Assembly (NCBI RefSeq): GCF_019052805.1
Contig: NZ_JAHQRJ010000001.1
Span: forward strand, 1,550,001 to 1,614,000
Direction of reading: 5' to 3'
Origin: Noviherbaspirillum sp. L7-7A
GTDB taxonomy: Bacteria > Pseudomonadota > Gammaproteobacteria > Burkholderiales > Burkholderiaceae_D
Length of the DNA stretch: 64,000 bases
In this document: piece by piece, positions 26,565-37,149 of the stretch
Layout: every line of letters starts with the position of its first letter
Position numbering within the stretch: position 1 is the first letter of the stretch
The notes under the pieces: model-generated
Databases searched by the model: none
What the model saw: only the letters and a program-made list of their open reading frames with translations
Told to the model about the DNA's origin: nothing
Position numbers and translations under genes: made by a program

Positions 26565-26922
26565 TTGTTGAGCTAACCGCCCATTCCGTATCCATATATC
26601 TTGGGGGAAAATTGGCGACGACGGTGGCCTTTTTCTTCATGTAAAAACGAAATTACATAGATTAAGTATCATAAATCGAGCAGTGGCTGCTTACTGAAGC
26701 AATAGAATGCACATGGTGAGAGCCATCTACGGGGTTGTTCATACGAGTAGTCCTTAGCCTTCCCTAAAGGTGTATTTTCGAGGGCCTCATACGAAAGAAA
26801 ATTTGATAGTGAACGCTCGCAACATATCTGTTGCCCAAGAGCTGTTTTCCTGCAGAAAAGACGATGAGGAGGCAACACTACGAGGCTAACGCATAGGCAG
26901 AATGCCTTGATTCATGAAGGGA
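26565..26922. other. Intergenic at island boundary, no gene recognised
   Basis: About 360 bases between the last acyltransferase and tRNA-Leu. Composition returns towards the GC-rich background near 26880. Short open frames exist on both strands but none resembles a known protein or transposase. This is where a chromosomal boundary or decayed element would be expected, but no repeat was found. Confidence 0.45.
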
Positions 26923-27015
26923 TGGTGCCCGAGACCGGAATCGAACCGGTACGCCCCCTCTCGGGTAAGCGGCGGATTTTAAGTCCGCTGTGTCTACCAA
27001 TTTCACCACTCGGGC
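26923..27015 (-). tRNA. tRNA-Leu (anticodon UAA)
   Basis: The minus strand gives a 93-base tRNA ending in ACCA. The acceptor stem is GCCCGAG / CTCGGGC, the D-arm includes AATTGGTAGACAC, the anticodon stem GCGGA/TCCGC encloses CTTAAAA (anticodon TAA), and a 21-base class II variable arm precedes the T-arm ACCGG-TTCGATT-CCGGT. Its 3' end points towards the AT-rich segment, the orientation used by tRNA-targeting elements. Confidence 0.95.
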
Positions 27016-27165
27016 CGAGTGAGGACGAGATTCTAGCATGGCGGTTTGTGGCTTCAAGGGAATTGGATGAAATTTCGGCAAGGCTTTATTGCTGTTCCTG
27101 CTTGACGGCAATCGCACCCATGGTATCTACTTGGCGCGCATTTTCCGAAGGAGCGCAGGAACGCA

Positions 27166-27963
27166 ATGAGCATGACCGCTGTGCTGGCATCGCTGGCTGA
27201 TCTTCCCCGTGAACTGATACTGCCGCCCAGCAGCCTGTTTCTCCTGATGCTGCTCGGGCTGCTGCTGCGGCGCCGCTCGCCTGCAGCGGGCCGGGTGGTG
27301 TTCTATGGCGCCGTGGCCGCGCTGTTCGTCTTGTCCACTACAGCTGGTGCGCGGCTGTTCGTGGCGCCGCTGGAGCGGCTTACGGCGCCGCTTCAGGCTG
27401 TCCACAAGACCGGCGCCCAGGCCATCGTCGTGCTGGCTGCAGGCAGGCTGCGTGATGCGGCGGAATATGGCGGGCGGGACATCCCGGACTACATCGCGCT
27501 CGGACGGCTGCGCTATGCGGCACGGCTGCAGCGCGAGACCAGGCTGCCGGTGCTGGTTTCGGGCGGCAATGGCGCGGCTGAGGACAATGCCTGGTCCAAG
27601 GCCGATGCGATGGCTACGGCGCTGCGCGAGGATTTCGGCGTGCCGGTGAAGTGGATCGAAGGGAAGTCGAAAAATACGGCGGAGAACGCCAGCTTGAGCG
27701 CCGAAGTACTGCGGCCCGAAGCCGTCACGCGCGTCCTGCTGGTGACGGATGCGATGCACATGCCGCGTGCCCGCAATGCCTTCCAGCGCGCCGGACTGGT
27801 CGTGGTGGCCGCCCCTACCCTCTTCTTCAGCCATCCGCCGCTGGGCTTGTCGGCCTTCCTGCCCAGCGCGGAAGGCTTGCGGCAGTCCTGGTATGCGATT
27901 TATGAACTGATCGGCATTGCCTGGTATCGCTGGCGCTACCAGGCGGTTGGCGATGGAGGCTAA
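27166..27963 (+). CDS. YdcF/ElyC (DUF218) family membrane protein
   Basis: A 265-residue DUF218 protein. Two N-terminal membrane helices (about 18-34 and 42-62) are followed by the periplasmic or cytoplasmic DUF218 domain: AIVVLAAGRLRDAAEYGGRDIPDYIALGRLRYAARL, VLVSGGNGA, then SKNTAENA and VLLVTDAMHMPRA, which are the standard conserved blocks. ElyC, SanA and YdcF relatives influence envelope biogenesis, in particular undecaprenyl-phosphate and peptidoglycan metabolism. AGGAACGCA precedes the ATG at 27166; a second ATG at 27172 is possible. It overlaps no other real gene. Confidence 0.88.
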   Translation: MSMTAVLASLADLPRELILPPSSLFLLMLLGLLLRRRSPAAGRVVFYGAVAALFVLSTTAGARLFVAPLERLTAPLQAVHKTGAQAIVVLAAGRLRDAAEYGGRDIPDYIALGRLRYAARLQRETRLPVLVSGGNGAAEDNAWSKADAMATALREDFGVPVKWIEGKSKNTAENASLSAEVLRPEAVTRVLLVTDAMHMPRARNAFQRAGLVVVAAPTLFFSHPPLGLSAFLPSAEGLRQSWYAIYELIGIAWYRWRYQAVGDGG

Positions 27964-28024
27964 CGCTGCCGCGCCAGGCGTATCCATGCAATTTCACTGT
28001 GTTTGCTTACCTGAGGGGTTTTCC

Positions 28025-28789
28025 ATGTTTCTCCGTCGTCGCCGTGCCAGTCTGCTTGCAATCACGCTGCTGGCCGCGCTGCCTGTGCAGGCCCAGGAAA
28101 TGGTCGACGTGATCAAGCGCGTCAAGCCGGCAGTCGTGGCCGTTGGCACCTTCCAGCAGACCCGCAGCCCGTCGGCCGATTTCCGTGGCACCGGTTTCGC
28201 GGTGGGAGACGGCCTGAGCGTGATCACCAATGCGCATGTGCTGCCGGCGGCGCTGAACACGGAGCAGAAGGAAATGCTGGGCATTATTACCGGGGAAGGC
28301 GCAGCGCCCGTGTTTCGCACGGCGACCATCGCGGCAGTCGACAAGGAACATGACCTGGCCCATCTGCGCATCAGCGGCGCGCCGCTTCCGGTGCTCAAGC
28401 TGCAGGATTCGGACAAGGTCGAGGAAGGCCAGATGCTGGGCTTTACCGGCTTCCCGCTCGGCATGCTGCTGGGAATGCGGCATGTGACCCACCGCGCAAT
28501 GATGTCGGCCCATACGCCGCTGGCCATGCCGGCCTCCACCGCCAGCCGGCTCGATGCCAGGATGATTGCCCAGATCCAGCGCTCGCCGCTGATGGTATTC
28601 CAGCTCGATGCAACCGCTTATCCCGGCAACAGCGGCAGCCCGCTGTTCGATCCGGCCACCGGCGGCGTGGTCGGCATCATCAACATGGTCTATGTGAAGG
28701 GCGTGAAGGAAAACGCAATGAGCAACCCAAGCGGCATTGCCTATGCAATTCCGGGCAATTACATCAGCCGCCTGCTCCAGGCGAAGTAA
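28025..28789 (+). CDS. Exported trypsin-like serine protease
   Basis: A 254-residue S1-fold (Deg-like without PDZ) protease. A signal peptide (MFLRRRRASL..., hydrophobic core, cleavage near QAQ at 22-24) targets it to the periplasm. The catalytic triad is visible: His71 in TNAHVL, Asp110 in KEHDLAHL, and Ser203 in PGNSGSPLFD. There is no PDZ domain after the protease fold, so it differs from DegP/DegQ. The ATG at 28025 has GAGGGG 7 bases upstream; the open frame starts earlier without similarity. Substrate unknown. Confidence 0.87.
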   Translation: MFLRRRRASLLAITLLAALPVQAQEMVDVIKRVKPAVVAVGTFQQTRSPSADFRGTGFAVGDGLSVITNAHVLPAALNTEQKEMLGIITGEGAAPVFRTATIAAVDKEHDLAHLRISGAPLPVLKLQDSDKVEEGQMLGFTGFPLGMLLGMRHVTHRAMMSAHTPLAMPASTASRLDARMIAQIQRSPLMVFQLDATAYPGNSGSPLFDPATGGVVGIINMVYVKGVKENAMSNPSGIAYAIPGNYISRLLQAK

Positions 28790-28807
28790 GGCAAGGCGGC
28801 TGCGGAC

Positions 28808-29032
28808 TCAGGCTTGCGGCCGGCGGCGTTCGGAGGGACGCAGCAGCACCCGCATCGCCACGTCCAGATGAATGAAGTTGTCCTTCAGGAAAGCGGCGGC
28901 ATGCTCGACGCCGAACTGCTCCTGCAACAGGATGCCCACTTCGACGATGTGGGCGCTAAGGAAGTCGCGGCGGGCAAACCGGGTCGCCGCGGCGGGAATC
29001 GTGCTGATGGCAATCTGCTCTTGGGTAGTCAT
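28808..29032 (-). CDS. Small protein of unknown function
   Basis: A 74-residue protein with no recognised domain. The central part is amphipathic (HIVEVGILLQEQFGVEHAAAFLKDNFIHLDVAMRVLL) and ends in a short basic tail. It has no signal peptide or membrane helix. A GAGAGG sequence lies upstream, allowing a start at 29032 or, less well spaced, at 29044. Codon use matches the GC-rich host. It stands alone, convergent with the protease gene. An inverted repeat (AATTGT / ACAATT) at 29103-29121 lies about 70 bases upstream and could be regulatory. Confidence 0.55.
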   Translation of the reverse strand: MTTQEQIAISTIPAAATRFARRDFLSAHIVEVGILLQEQFGVEHAAAFLKDNFIHLDVAMRVLLRPSERRRPQA

Positions 29033-29243
29033 TATCGTGTCCATCCTCTCTCGGTGTCCGCCAAACCGGCGTCTTCCTGACCGGCTTGCCAGCAGCAAAG
29101 CCAATTGTAAAAGTCACAATTATTTCTTTGCTTACAAACTGTTACACAGAGGATTTAGCAATAAGCATGCCTACGGCGGAACCGCGTGAATTCAATCACT
29201 TGCAGTTCCGCAGTCATCAACCTGTAAAATTTTCCGACAGCAA

Positions 29244-30686
29244 TTACTGCGTCTTGGACTCCGGCGCTCTTGCGTAAATGTCTTCGAAACGCACGATATC
29301 GTCTTCGCCCAGATAGCTGCCCGACTGCACTTCGATGATGTCCAGCGGCATCTTGCCCGGGTTCTCAAGGCGATGGGTCACGCCGATGGGAATATAGGTC
29401 GATTCGTTCTCGCTGAGCAGCTTCACGGTCTCGCCGCAGGTGATGCGGGCGGTGCCGCGCACCACAACCCAGTGTTCGGCCCGGTGGTGATGCATCTGCA
29501 GCGAAAGCTTCTCTCCCGGCTTGACCATGATGCGCTTGACCTGGAAGCGGCTGCCGGCGTCGATGCCCTCGTAATACCCCCAGGGCCGGTAGACGCGGGT
29601 GTGATTCAGGTGCTCGGTGCGTTCATTGCGCTTCAGGTGTTCGACCACCTTCTTCACGTCCTGCACATGGTTCTTGTGGGCCACCAGCACGGCATCGTCG
29701 GTTTCAACCACCACCAGGTCTTCCACGCCGATCAGCGCCACCATGCGGCTTTCGGAGCGTACCAGCGAGTTCTTCACCCGGTCGGTATAGACGTCGCCGC
29801 GCAGCACGTTGCCGTCGGCATCGCCCTGCTGCACTTCCCACAACGCCGACCAGGACCCGACATCGTTCCAGCCCAGCGAGGCTGGCACCACGACGGCATG
29901 CCTGGTGTGTTCCATCACCGCGTAATCGATTGAGTCGGACGGGCTGGCGGCAAATGCGTCGGCATCCAGGCGGCAGAAATCGAGATCGCCGTGGCGACCG
30001 GAAACCGCGGCTTCGGTCTGCTCGGCAATGCGCGGCTGGTACTGGCGCAGTTCGTCCAGATAGCGGGATGCCTCGAACAGGAACATGCCGCTGTTCCAGC
30101 TGTAGGCGCCGTCATCCAGGAACTGCTGGGCCGTGGCGGCATCCGGCTTTTCGACGAAGCGTTCGACGCTGAAGCAGCCATCGAAACCGGTCACCGGGCT
30201 GCCGCGGCGGATATAGCCGTAGCCTGTCTCCGGGCCGGTCGGCTCGATGCCGAAGGTCACCAGCGCGCCCTGGCCGAGCGCCACGTCGAGCGCCCTTTGC
30301 ACGGCGGCGTGGAAGGCATCGACGTCGCCGATCACATGGTCGGCCGGAAGCACCAGCATCACCGCTTCCTTGTCGCGGGCCAGCAGGAAATGGGCGGCTG
30401 CGGCCACCGCCGGCGCGGTATTGCGGCCTTCCGGCTCCAGCAGTATGCCGGTCGGCTTGATGCCAATTTCGCGCAACTGCTCCGCCACCAGGAAGCGGTG
30501 CTCGTCGCCGCATACCAGAAGCGGCGGCTGCAGCTCGGGCCAGCTGGCCACCCGCAACGCAGTTTCCTGCAGCATGGTTTTTTCGGAGGCGAGCGGCAGC
30601 AGCTGCTTGGGTAGCGCTGCCCGGGACAGCGGCCATAAGCGGGTGCCGTATCCGCCGGACAGGATCACTGGGTAGATATTGGCCAT
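29244..30686 (-). CDS. manC: Mannose-1-phosphate guanylyltransferase / mannose-6-phosphate isomerase
   Basis: A 480-residue bifunctional type II enzyme (ManC/AlgA/XanB). The nucleotidyltransferase domain opens with PVILSGGYGTRLWPLSRAALPKQ (the pyrophosphorylase signature), then EKPD, WNSGMF and VVPASLGWNDVGSW. The C-terminal cupin (about 350-470) has HNHTRVYRPWGYYE, VKPGEKLSLQMHHHRAEHWVVV (metal-binding histidines) and EVQSGSYLGEDDIVRFED. It makes GDP-mannose from fructose-6-phosphate-derived mannose phosphates for the exopolysaccharide. AAGGAG precedes the ATG. It lies 154 bases downstream of the PLP decarboxylase, with its own AT-rich leader, so it may also have its own promoter. Confidence 0.95.
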   Translation of the reverse strand: MANIYPVILSGGYGTRLWPLSRAALPKQLLPLASEKTMLQETALRVASWPELQPPLLVCGDEHRFLVAEQLREIGIKPTGILLEPEGRNTAPAVAAAAHFLLARDKEAVMLVLPADHVIGDVDAFHAAVQRALDVALGQGALVTFGIEPTGPETGYGYIRRGSPVTGFDGCFSVERFVEKPDAATAQQFLDDGAYSWNSGMFLFEASRYLDELRQYQPRIAEQTEAAVSGRHGDLDFCRLDADAFAASPSDSIDYAVMEHTRHAVVVPASLGWNDVGSWSALWEVQQGDADGNVLRGDVYTDRVKNSLVRSESRMVALIGVEDLVVVETDDAVLVAHKNHVQDVKKVVEHLKRNERTEHLNHTRVYRPWGYYEGIDAGSRFQVKRIMVKPGEKLSLQMHHHRAEHWVVVRGTARITCGETVKLLSENESTYIPIGVTHRLENPGKMPLDIIEVQSGSYLGEDDIVRFEDIYARAPESKTQ

Positions 30687-30840
30687 CGCGTGGCTCCTTT
30701 CAGGTTAATGCGCTGATCGCGCAATTTTGTAAATTCTGTTATGAACGTTTGTAACTTTTTTAGTATGGAAACATACCGACGAAAATATTCGATTAACGTC
30801 CGCTTCAACGCGTCCTACTCAAGCTTCCGCACCGTTTCGG

Positions 30841-32094
30841 CTACACCAGCACTTCCCCGGCCGGCGGCCTGCTCAGAAAGCCGGACGGGCTTGCGGTCGG
30901 TCCATAGGCGCCTGACTGGAACACGGCCACCAGGTCGCCGACATCGGCGCGCGGCAGCGGCATGCGGTCGGCCAGGATGTCGAGCGGCGTGCACAGCGGT
31001 CCGACGATGTTGACGATTTCGGTGTCATCCTCAGCGGCTTCCATGCGGCTGGCGATCGCCACCGGGTAGTTCTTCCGGATGACCTGGCCGAGGTTGCCGG
31101 ACGCCGCCAGCTGATGATGCATGCCGCCGTCCGTGACCAGGAAGGTCTGGCCGCGCGACACCTTGCGGTCGGTCACCCGGCTGATATAGACGCCGGCCTC
31201 GCCCACCAGGTAGCGTCCGAGTTCGATGGCGACATGGGCTTCGGGCAGGGCGTCCTTCACCCGCGGCAGCCAGGCTTCGAGGTTGTCGGCAATCGGATGC
31301 AGGTCCAGCGGCTGTTCGCCGGGAAAATAGGGAATGCCGAAGCCGCCGCCAATATTGAGCAGGCGGATCGTGCCCGGCGCATGGTCGGCCAGGCGCTGGG
31401 CCAGCTGGAAAGTCTGGCTCTGGGCATCGGCGATGGTGCCGGCGGACAGGCTTTGCGAGCCGCTGAAGATCTGCAGGCCGTGAAAGTCCAGGCCGAGCGC
31501 GCCGATCTCGCGCAGCAGCGCCGGCGCTTCCTCGGCATCGACGCCGAACTGGCGCGCGCCGCCGCCCATCTTCATGCCGGAGGATTTCATCTCGAAGTCC
31601 GGGTTGATGCGCAAAAGCGCCTTCGGCCGGATGCCCAGCGCCTCGCCGATGCGGGCCGCGCGCCGCGCTTCGCCAGGCGACTCCAGGCTCAGCACCACGC
31701 CGGCGGCCACCGCCTGGCTGAGTTCGGCATCGGTCTTGCCGGGGCCGGCAAAGCTGACCTCGGCCGCATCCATGGGCGTATCGAGCGCCACCCGCATTTC
31801 GCTGGCGGAGGCGACGTCGAAGCCGTCGACCAGGCCGGCCATGTGCTGCACCAGGGCCGGCATCGGGTTGGCCTTGACCGAATAATGCAGCTCGATTGCC
31901 GCCGGCAGGCTGGCGCGCAGGTGCGCCACGCGGCTGGTCAGCAGGCTGCGGTCGTAGGCGAAAAACGGCGTGGCGCCAACGCGCTGGGCCAGCCGGGTGA
32001 CGGCAATGCCGCCCACCATCAGGCAGTTGTTCTCGGTCTGGAAATGGGTCTGCGGTGCATGCACCGGGCGGATATTGCGGGGATTGCTCATCAT
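30841..32094 (-). CDS. PLP-dependent decarboxylase, exosortase A system-associated
   Basis: A 417-residue fold-type III (alanine-racemase/DAP decarboxylase-like) enzyme. The PLP lysine is K74 in LHYSVKANP. Other blocks are GFDVASASEM, FHGLQIFSGSQSL (His for PLP), RLLNIGGGFGIPYFPGEQ and the active-site cysteine region GPLCTPLD. It matches the exosortase A-linked decarboxylase family rather than LysA because it sits beside the dedicated acyl-CoA ligase. The start at 32094 overlaps the ligase stop as ATGA. The likely role is making an amine or amino acid that the ligase/ACP genes attach to the polymer, but the substrate is unknown. Confidence 0.92.
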   Translation of the reverse strand: MMSNPRNIRPVHAPQTHFQTENNCLMVGGIAVTRLAQRVGATPFFAYDRSLLTSRVAHLRASLPAAIELHYSVKANPMPALVQHMAGLVDGFDVASASEMRVALDTPMDAAEVSFAGPGKTDAELSQAVAAGVVLSLESPGEARRAARIGEALGIRPKALLRINPDFEMKSSGMKMGGGARQFGVDAEEAPALLREIGALGLDFHGLQIFSGSQSLSAGTIADAQSQTFQLAQRLADHAPGTIRLLNIGGGFGIPYFPGEQPLDLHPIADNLEAWLPRVKDALPEAHVAIELGRYLVGEAGVYISRVTDRKVSRGQTFLVTDGGMHHQLAASGNLGQVIRKNYPVAIASRMEAAEDDTEIVNIVGPLCTPLDILADRMPLPRADVGDLVAVFQSGAYGPTASPSGFLSRPPAGEVLV

Positions 32095-33677
32095 GCCTGC
32101 TTCTTCAGTTGCGGGACCGCCAGCTCGGCTTGCAGCAGCTTGCGGTCGATCTTGCCATTCGGGTTGCGCGGCAGGCTGTCGTGCCTGATCACGATCGTGG
32201 CCGGCACCATGTAGCCAGGCAGGGCGCGCCGGCAGGCGGCCGTCAGGCTGTCGGCGCTGATGCTGGCGTCCGGCAGCGGCACGGCCACCACGGCGATTGC
32301 CTGGCCCAGCGTCGGATGCGACAGGCCCACCGCAGCCGCCTCCAGCACGCCGCCGGCGCCGTAGATCACCTCTTCCACTTCGGTCGGGCTGACCCGGTAG
32401 CCAGAGACCTTGATCATGTCGTCGCTGCGGCCAACCCAGTACAGGAAGCCTTCGGCATCCATGCGCACGGTGTCGCCCGACCACACGGCGATCTCGGGCA
32501 GCGGCAGGCCGGCCTCGCCGCCGGGCGCGGGACGAAAGCGCTCGGCGGTGCGGGCCGGATCGTTCCAGTAACCCAGCGCCACCAGCGCGCCGCGATGCAC
32601 CAGCTCGCCCGGCTCGTCCGGGTCGCACGGGCTGCCGTCGGGCCGCACCACCATCACTTCTGCGTTGGGGATCGCGCGGCCGATCGAGTCGGGCCGCCGT
32701 TCCAGTTCCGATGGCGGCAGATAGGTCGAGCGGAAGGCTTCGGTCAGGCCGTACATCAGGTAGATCTCGGCCTGCGGCAGCAGCCTGCGCAATGCGGACA
32801 GCGCCGTGCGCGGCATGGCGCCGCCGGAATTGGTGAGATAACGCAGGGTTCCGGCCTCCGGCCATTCCAGCTGCGACAGCTGGATCCAAAGCGGCGGCAC
32901 CGCGGCCAGGCCGGTGATGCGCTCGCGCGCCACAGCGCGCACGATGTCGCGCGGCAGCAGGTAATTGATCAGCACCACGCAGGCGCCGGACAGGAAGGCG
33001 GTGGTCAGCTGCGACAGGCCGTAGTCGAAGCTCAGCGGCAGTACCGACAGGATGCGGTCGTCGGCACGGTTATGCAGGTAGGCCGCGACGCTGCGGGCGC
33101 CGGTCACCAGGTTGCGGTGCGACAGCACCACGCCCTTGGGCTGGCCGGTGCTGCCCGAGGTATAGAGAATGGCGGCGACATCGGCATCGATGCGGCGGTG
33201 GCGCTGCCGCGGCGGCGCGGCCAGCGGCAGTTCCGCCGCCGGCACCAGGCGCACGCCGGGCGGCAGCGCGGCAGCGGTGGCCTGGCCGGTGACAATTACC
33301 GTGTGCAGGCTGGCGCAGCCGGCCAGCGCCGGCGCCAGCGCGGCCAGCCGCTCGGCCGAGGTCACCAGGATGCGCACGCCGCAGTCGGCCAGGATATAGG
33401 CCACCTGCTCGGCCTTGAGCAGCGGATTGACCGGCACGAACACCGCGCCGGCGTCGGCCGCGCCAAACAGCGCGGCCACCGTCTCGGCCCGCTTTTCCAG
33501 GTAGACGGCAACCCGCTCGCCGGCGCCGATGCCATGCGCCAGCAGCGCCTGCGACCAGGTTTCCACTTCACGCGCCAGCTCGGCATAGGTGAGCCGGCGC
33601 TCGCCATACACCAGCGCTTCGGCTTCCGGCGCACGTACCGCCGAGGCCTGGATGAAGTCGCTTACGAACAGACTCAT
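32091..33677 (-). CDS. AMP-forming acyl-CoA ligase, exosortase A system-associated
   Basis: A 528-residue adenylate-forming enzyme. P-loop-like motif ILYTSGSTGQPKGVVLSH, adenine-binding YGLTEAF, the hinge-region WSGDTVRMDAEGFLYWVGRSDDMIKVSGYRVSP and the C-terminal lysine motif NPNGKIDRK are all intact. It is the ligase always found with the exosortase A decarboxylase and ACP genes, suggesting it loads an acyl or aminoacyl unit onto the ACP at 42054 or onto CoA. It starts 10 bases after the prsR stop, with an AGGCAGG ribosome-binding site, and overlaps the decarboxylase start. The natural substrate is not known. Confidence 0.93.
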   Translation of the reverse strand: MSLFVSDFIQASAVRAPEAEALVYGERRLTYAELAREVETWSQALLAHGIGAGERVAVYLEKRAETVAALFGAADAGAVFVPVNPLLKAEQVAYILADCGVRILVTSAERLAALAPALAGCASLHTVIVTGQATAAALPPGVRLVPAAELPLAAPPRQRHRRIDADVAAILYTSGSTGQPKGVVLSHRNLVTGARSVAAYLHNRADDRILSVLPLSFDYGLSQLTTAFLSGACVVLINYLLPRDIVRAVARERITGLAAVPPLWIQLSQLEWPEAGTLRYLTNSGGAMPRTALSALRRLLPQAEIYLMYGLTEAFRSTYLPPSELERRPDSIGRAIPNAEVMVVRPDGSPCDPDEPGELVHRGALVALGYWNDPARTAERFRPAPGGEAGLPLPEIAVWSGDTVRMDAEGFLYWVGRSDDMIKVSGYRVSPTEVEEVIYGAGGVLEAAAVGLSHPTLGQAIAVVAVPLPDASISADSLTAACRRALPGYMVPATIVIRHDSLPRNPNGKIDRKLLQAELAVPQLKKQA

Positions 33678-33687
33678 CGTGCCCTGC

Positions 33688-35036
<1,349 letters not shown>

Positions 35037-35040
<4 letters not shown>

Positions 35041-37130
35041 GCCGACTCCTCTTGCTGTTCGTCTTGCTGCTGCGCGGCCCGTTGGCCGTTCAGCGGTAAT
35101 GTAATGATGAAGCTGGTGCCCTCGCCCTGTCGGCTCTTCACTTCCAGCTGTCCGCCCAGTTCCTGCACATATTCCCGGCTTTCAAATACGCCCACGCCCA
35201 TGCCGGCGGACTTGGTGGTCTCAAACGGCTTGAACAGCCGGTCGCGGATGAATTCCGGGCTCATGCCGGTGCCGTTGTCGGCAACCTCGATGACGGCATT
35301 GCCGCCATCGCGGCGCAATCGTACCAGCACCCGGCCGTCGCGGCCGCAGGCCTCGATCGCATTCTGGATCAGGTGGCCTACCACCCTTTCCATGCGGCCC
35401 CAGTTGGCCAGCAGGGTCAAGCCGGTGTCGGCCAGTTCCAGCGTCGGCTTGGGTTCGAATTGCGATTTCAGCGCCACTGCCTGGCTTAGCAGTTTATCAA
35501 GGGAAAGCGGCGCCGGCCCCTCGATGGAGTCGCTGCTGTTGAGCTTGTGCAGCAGCAGTTTCATTTTCTTCACCGAATTGTCCAGGGTTTCCATCATGTC
35601 CTTCTGGAATTCGGGATTGTTCTTGTGCTTTTCGGCATTGGACACCAGGAGCGAGAGCTGAAAGATCAGGTTCTTCAGGTCATGCACGATGAAGGTGGAC
35701 ATCCGGTTGAACGATTCGAACTGGCGCGCCACCATCAGCGCATTGGCCGTCTGCTGCTGCGCCAGGTAACTGGCGGCCTGGTTGCCGGCGATCTTCAGCA
35801 GGTCCGTCACTTCCCAGTCCAGCACGATGCGGCTGCGCGGCTGGGACAGCACCACGAAGCCCAGCAGGCTTTCATGCATGATCAGCGGCACCACCAGCCA
35901 GGCCCGGTCCAGGCCCGCCAGCCAGTCTGGCAGCTTCAGGTGTTCATATTTTTCCGGGTCTTCACGCAGTTCACCGAGATCGATGACCCACTGCCGCTGT
36001 TCCAGGAACTGGCAGAACGGGCTGCCGGCCGGCTCGCTGCCGGCCGCATCCGGCATGTGCCACTGGGCTTCCATGCTGTAGCTGCCGCCGTTGTTGAGCC
36101 AGAGCGCGCCGGTCGGGCTCTCGACCAGGTCGGCGATGGCCTGTATCGCCCGTTCGCCCAGTCCCGGCCCCTTGGTCGACAGGGTGCGGGTAAAACGCAG
36201 CCATTCCTCGCGGTAGTCGTAGTTGTAGTTGTAGAAGTTCTTGCTGATGAACACCTTGAGCCGCGAGCGCACGGTGCCTGAGAACACGATGCCGGCCAGC
36301 AGCGCCAGGGCGGCGGCGAAGAAGGTGACCTGCATCACCGCGCCCCAGCTGCCGCCAAAGAACTTGAGCCAGTAGCCGGCCAGGGCCATCAGCAGCAGAT
36401 AGAGCGCCGCACCGAACACGGCAGCCGAGTGGAAAATCACCCGGCGCGACACCGCGATGTCCAGCGACCATTTCGGATTGCGCGCCGCGGAGACAGCAAT
36501 CAGCGGCACGGCAAGCGCATTGACCATGCCGCGCGCGGCCCAGATCTCCGAACTCAGCGAGCGGAACAGCATGGCGTCGCTGTAGAGATAGAAGTCGTAG
36601 ATGAACAGGCCGCCAATGCCGAGGCAGGCGAACTTGATGGCCCAGCGTTCCTGCGGCGGCGTGCTGCGGTAAAGCTGCTCGACCAGCAGCATGCCGATCA
36701 CGGCCAGCGCCACCCGCCCAACGAAGTTGAACATGAAGTAGACCAGCGCATCGACATCCCGCGCAATCCAGCGGGTGTAGACGGTGCCGACCGCGCAGAG
36801 CAGATACAGCGACACCAGCCCCGGCAAGGCGAGCTTGGATTGCAGCGCCGGCGTGCCGCTGGTCTTGCGGTAGGGGTTCAGCACCAGCAGCAGGAAGCCG
36901 GTCCAGGCTGCGTCGCGCGCCAGTTCCAGGACGTCGGAAAACAGCGAGAGCTGCACGCCTTGCGTGGCCTGTTGCGCCACCAAGCCGGCCCATGCCGCGG
37001 TCAGGCCGCTGGCAACCGCCAGCGCAATGCCATGCAGCCGGCCGCGCCAGCTTGTCACCATCAGCAGCGTCAGCAGGAGGAAGGCCGCCGCCGCGATGCC
37101 GTAACTGACCGCGATGACGTTGACTACCAT
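35037..37130 (-). CDS. prsK: PrsK, membrane histidine kinase of the XrtA/PEP-CTERM system
   Basis: A 697-residue sensor kinase. About the first 300 residues contain roughly nine membrane helices forming an unusual polytopic sensor. A GAF-like domain (about 325-465) follows, then a coiled segment and the dimerisation/phosphoacceptor helix with VHDLKNLIFQLSLL (His near 497), and an HATPase domain with LIQNAIEACG, VADNGTGMS, and ESREYVQELGGQLEV. The DLKN rather than DIKN or DVSH version is typical of PrsK. It overlaps prsR by 4 bases. The signal is unknown; coupling to EPS genes suggests an envelope or membrane cue. Confidence 0.94.
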
Positions 37131-37149
37131 GGCGCTGACCTCGCCAGAT

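Larger units (their letters stand above)
20170..26880. other. AT-rich, probably transferred glycan-gene segment
   Basis: From inside the LPG-synthase-like gene to just before tRNA-Leu(UAA), the DNA is clearly richer in A and T than either flank, in coding and non-coding parts alike. Codons ending in A/T dominate. It contains three glycosyltransferases, two acyltransferases, and long AT-rich gaps. No integrase, transposase or flanking direct repeat was found, so homologous exchange of a surface-polysaccharide segment is more likely than an integrative element. Confidence 0.75.

Noticed and set aside
26669-26878. Short open frame before tRNA-Leu as a transposase remnant
   Set aside because: The translation has no transposase motif, and no terminal inverted repeats or target duplications were found.
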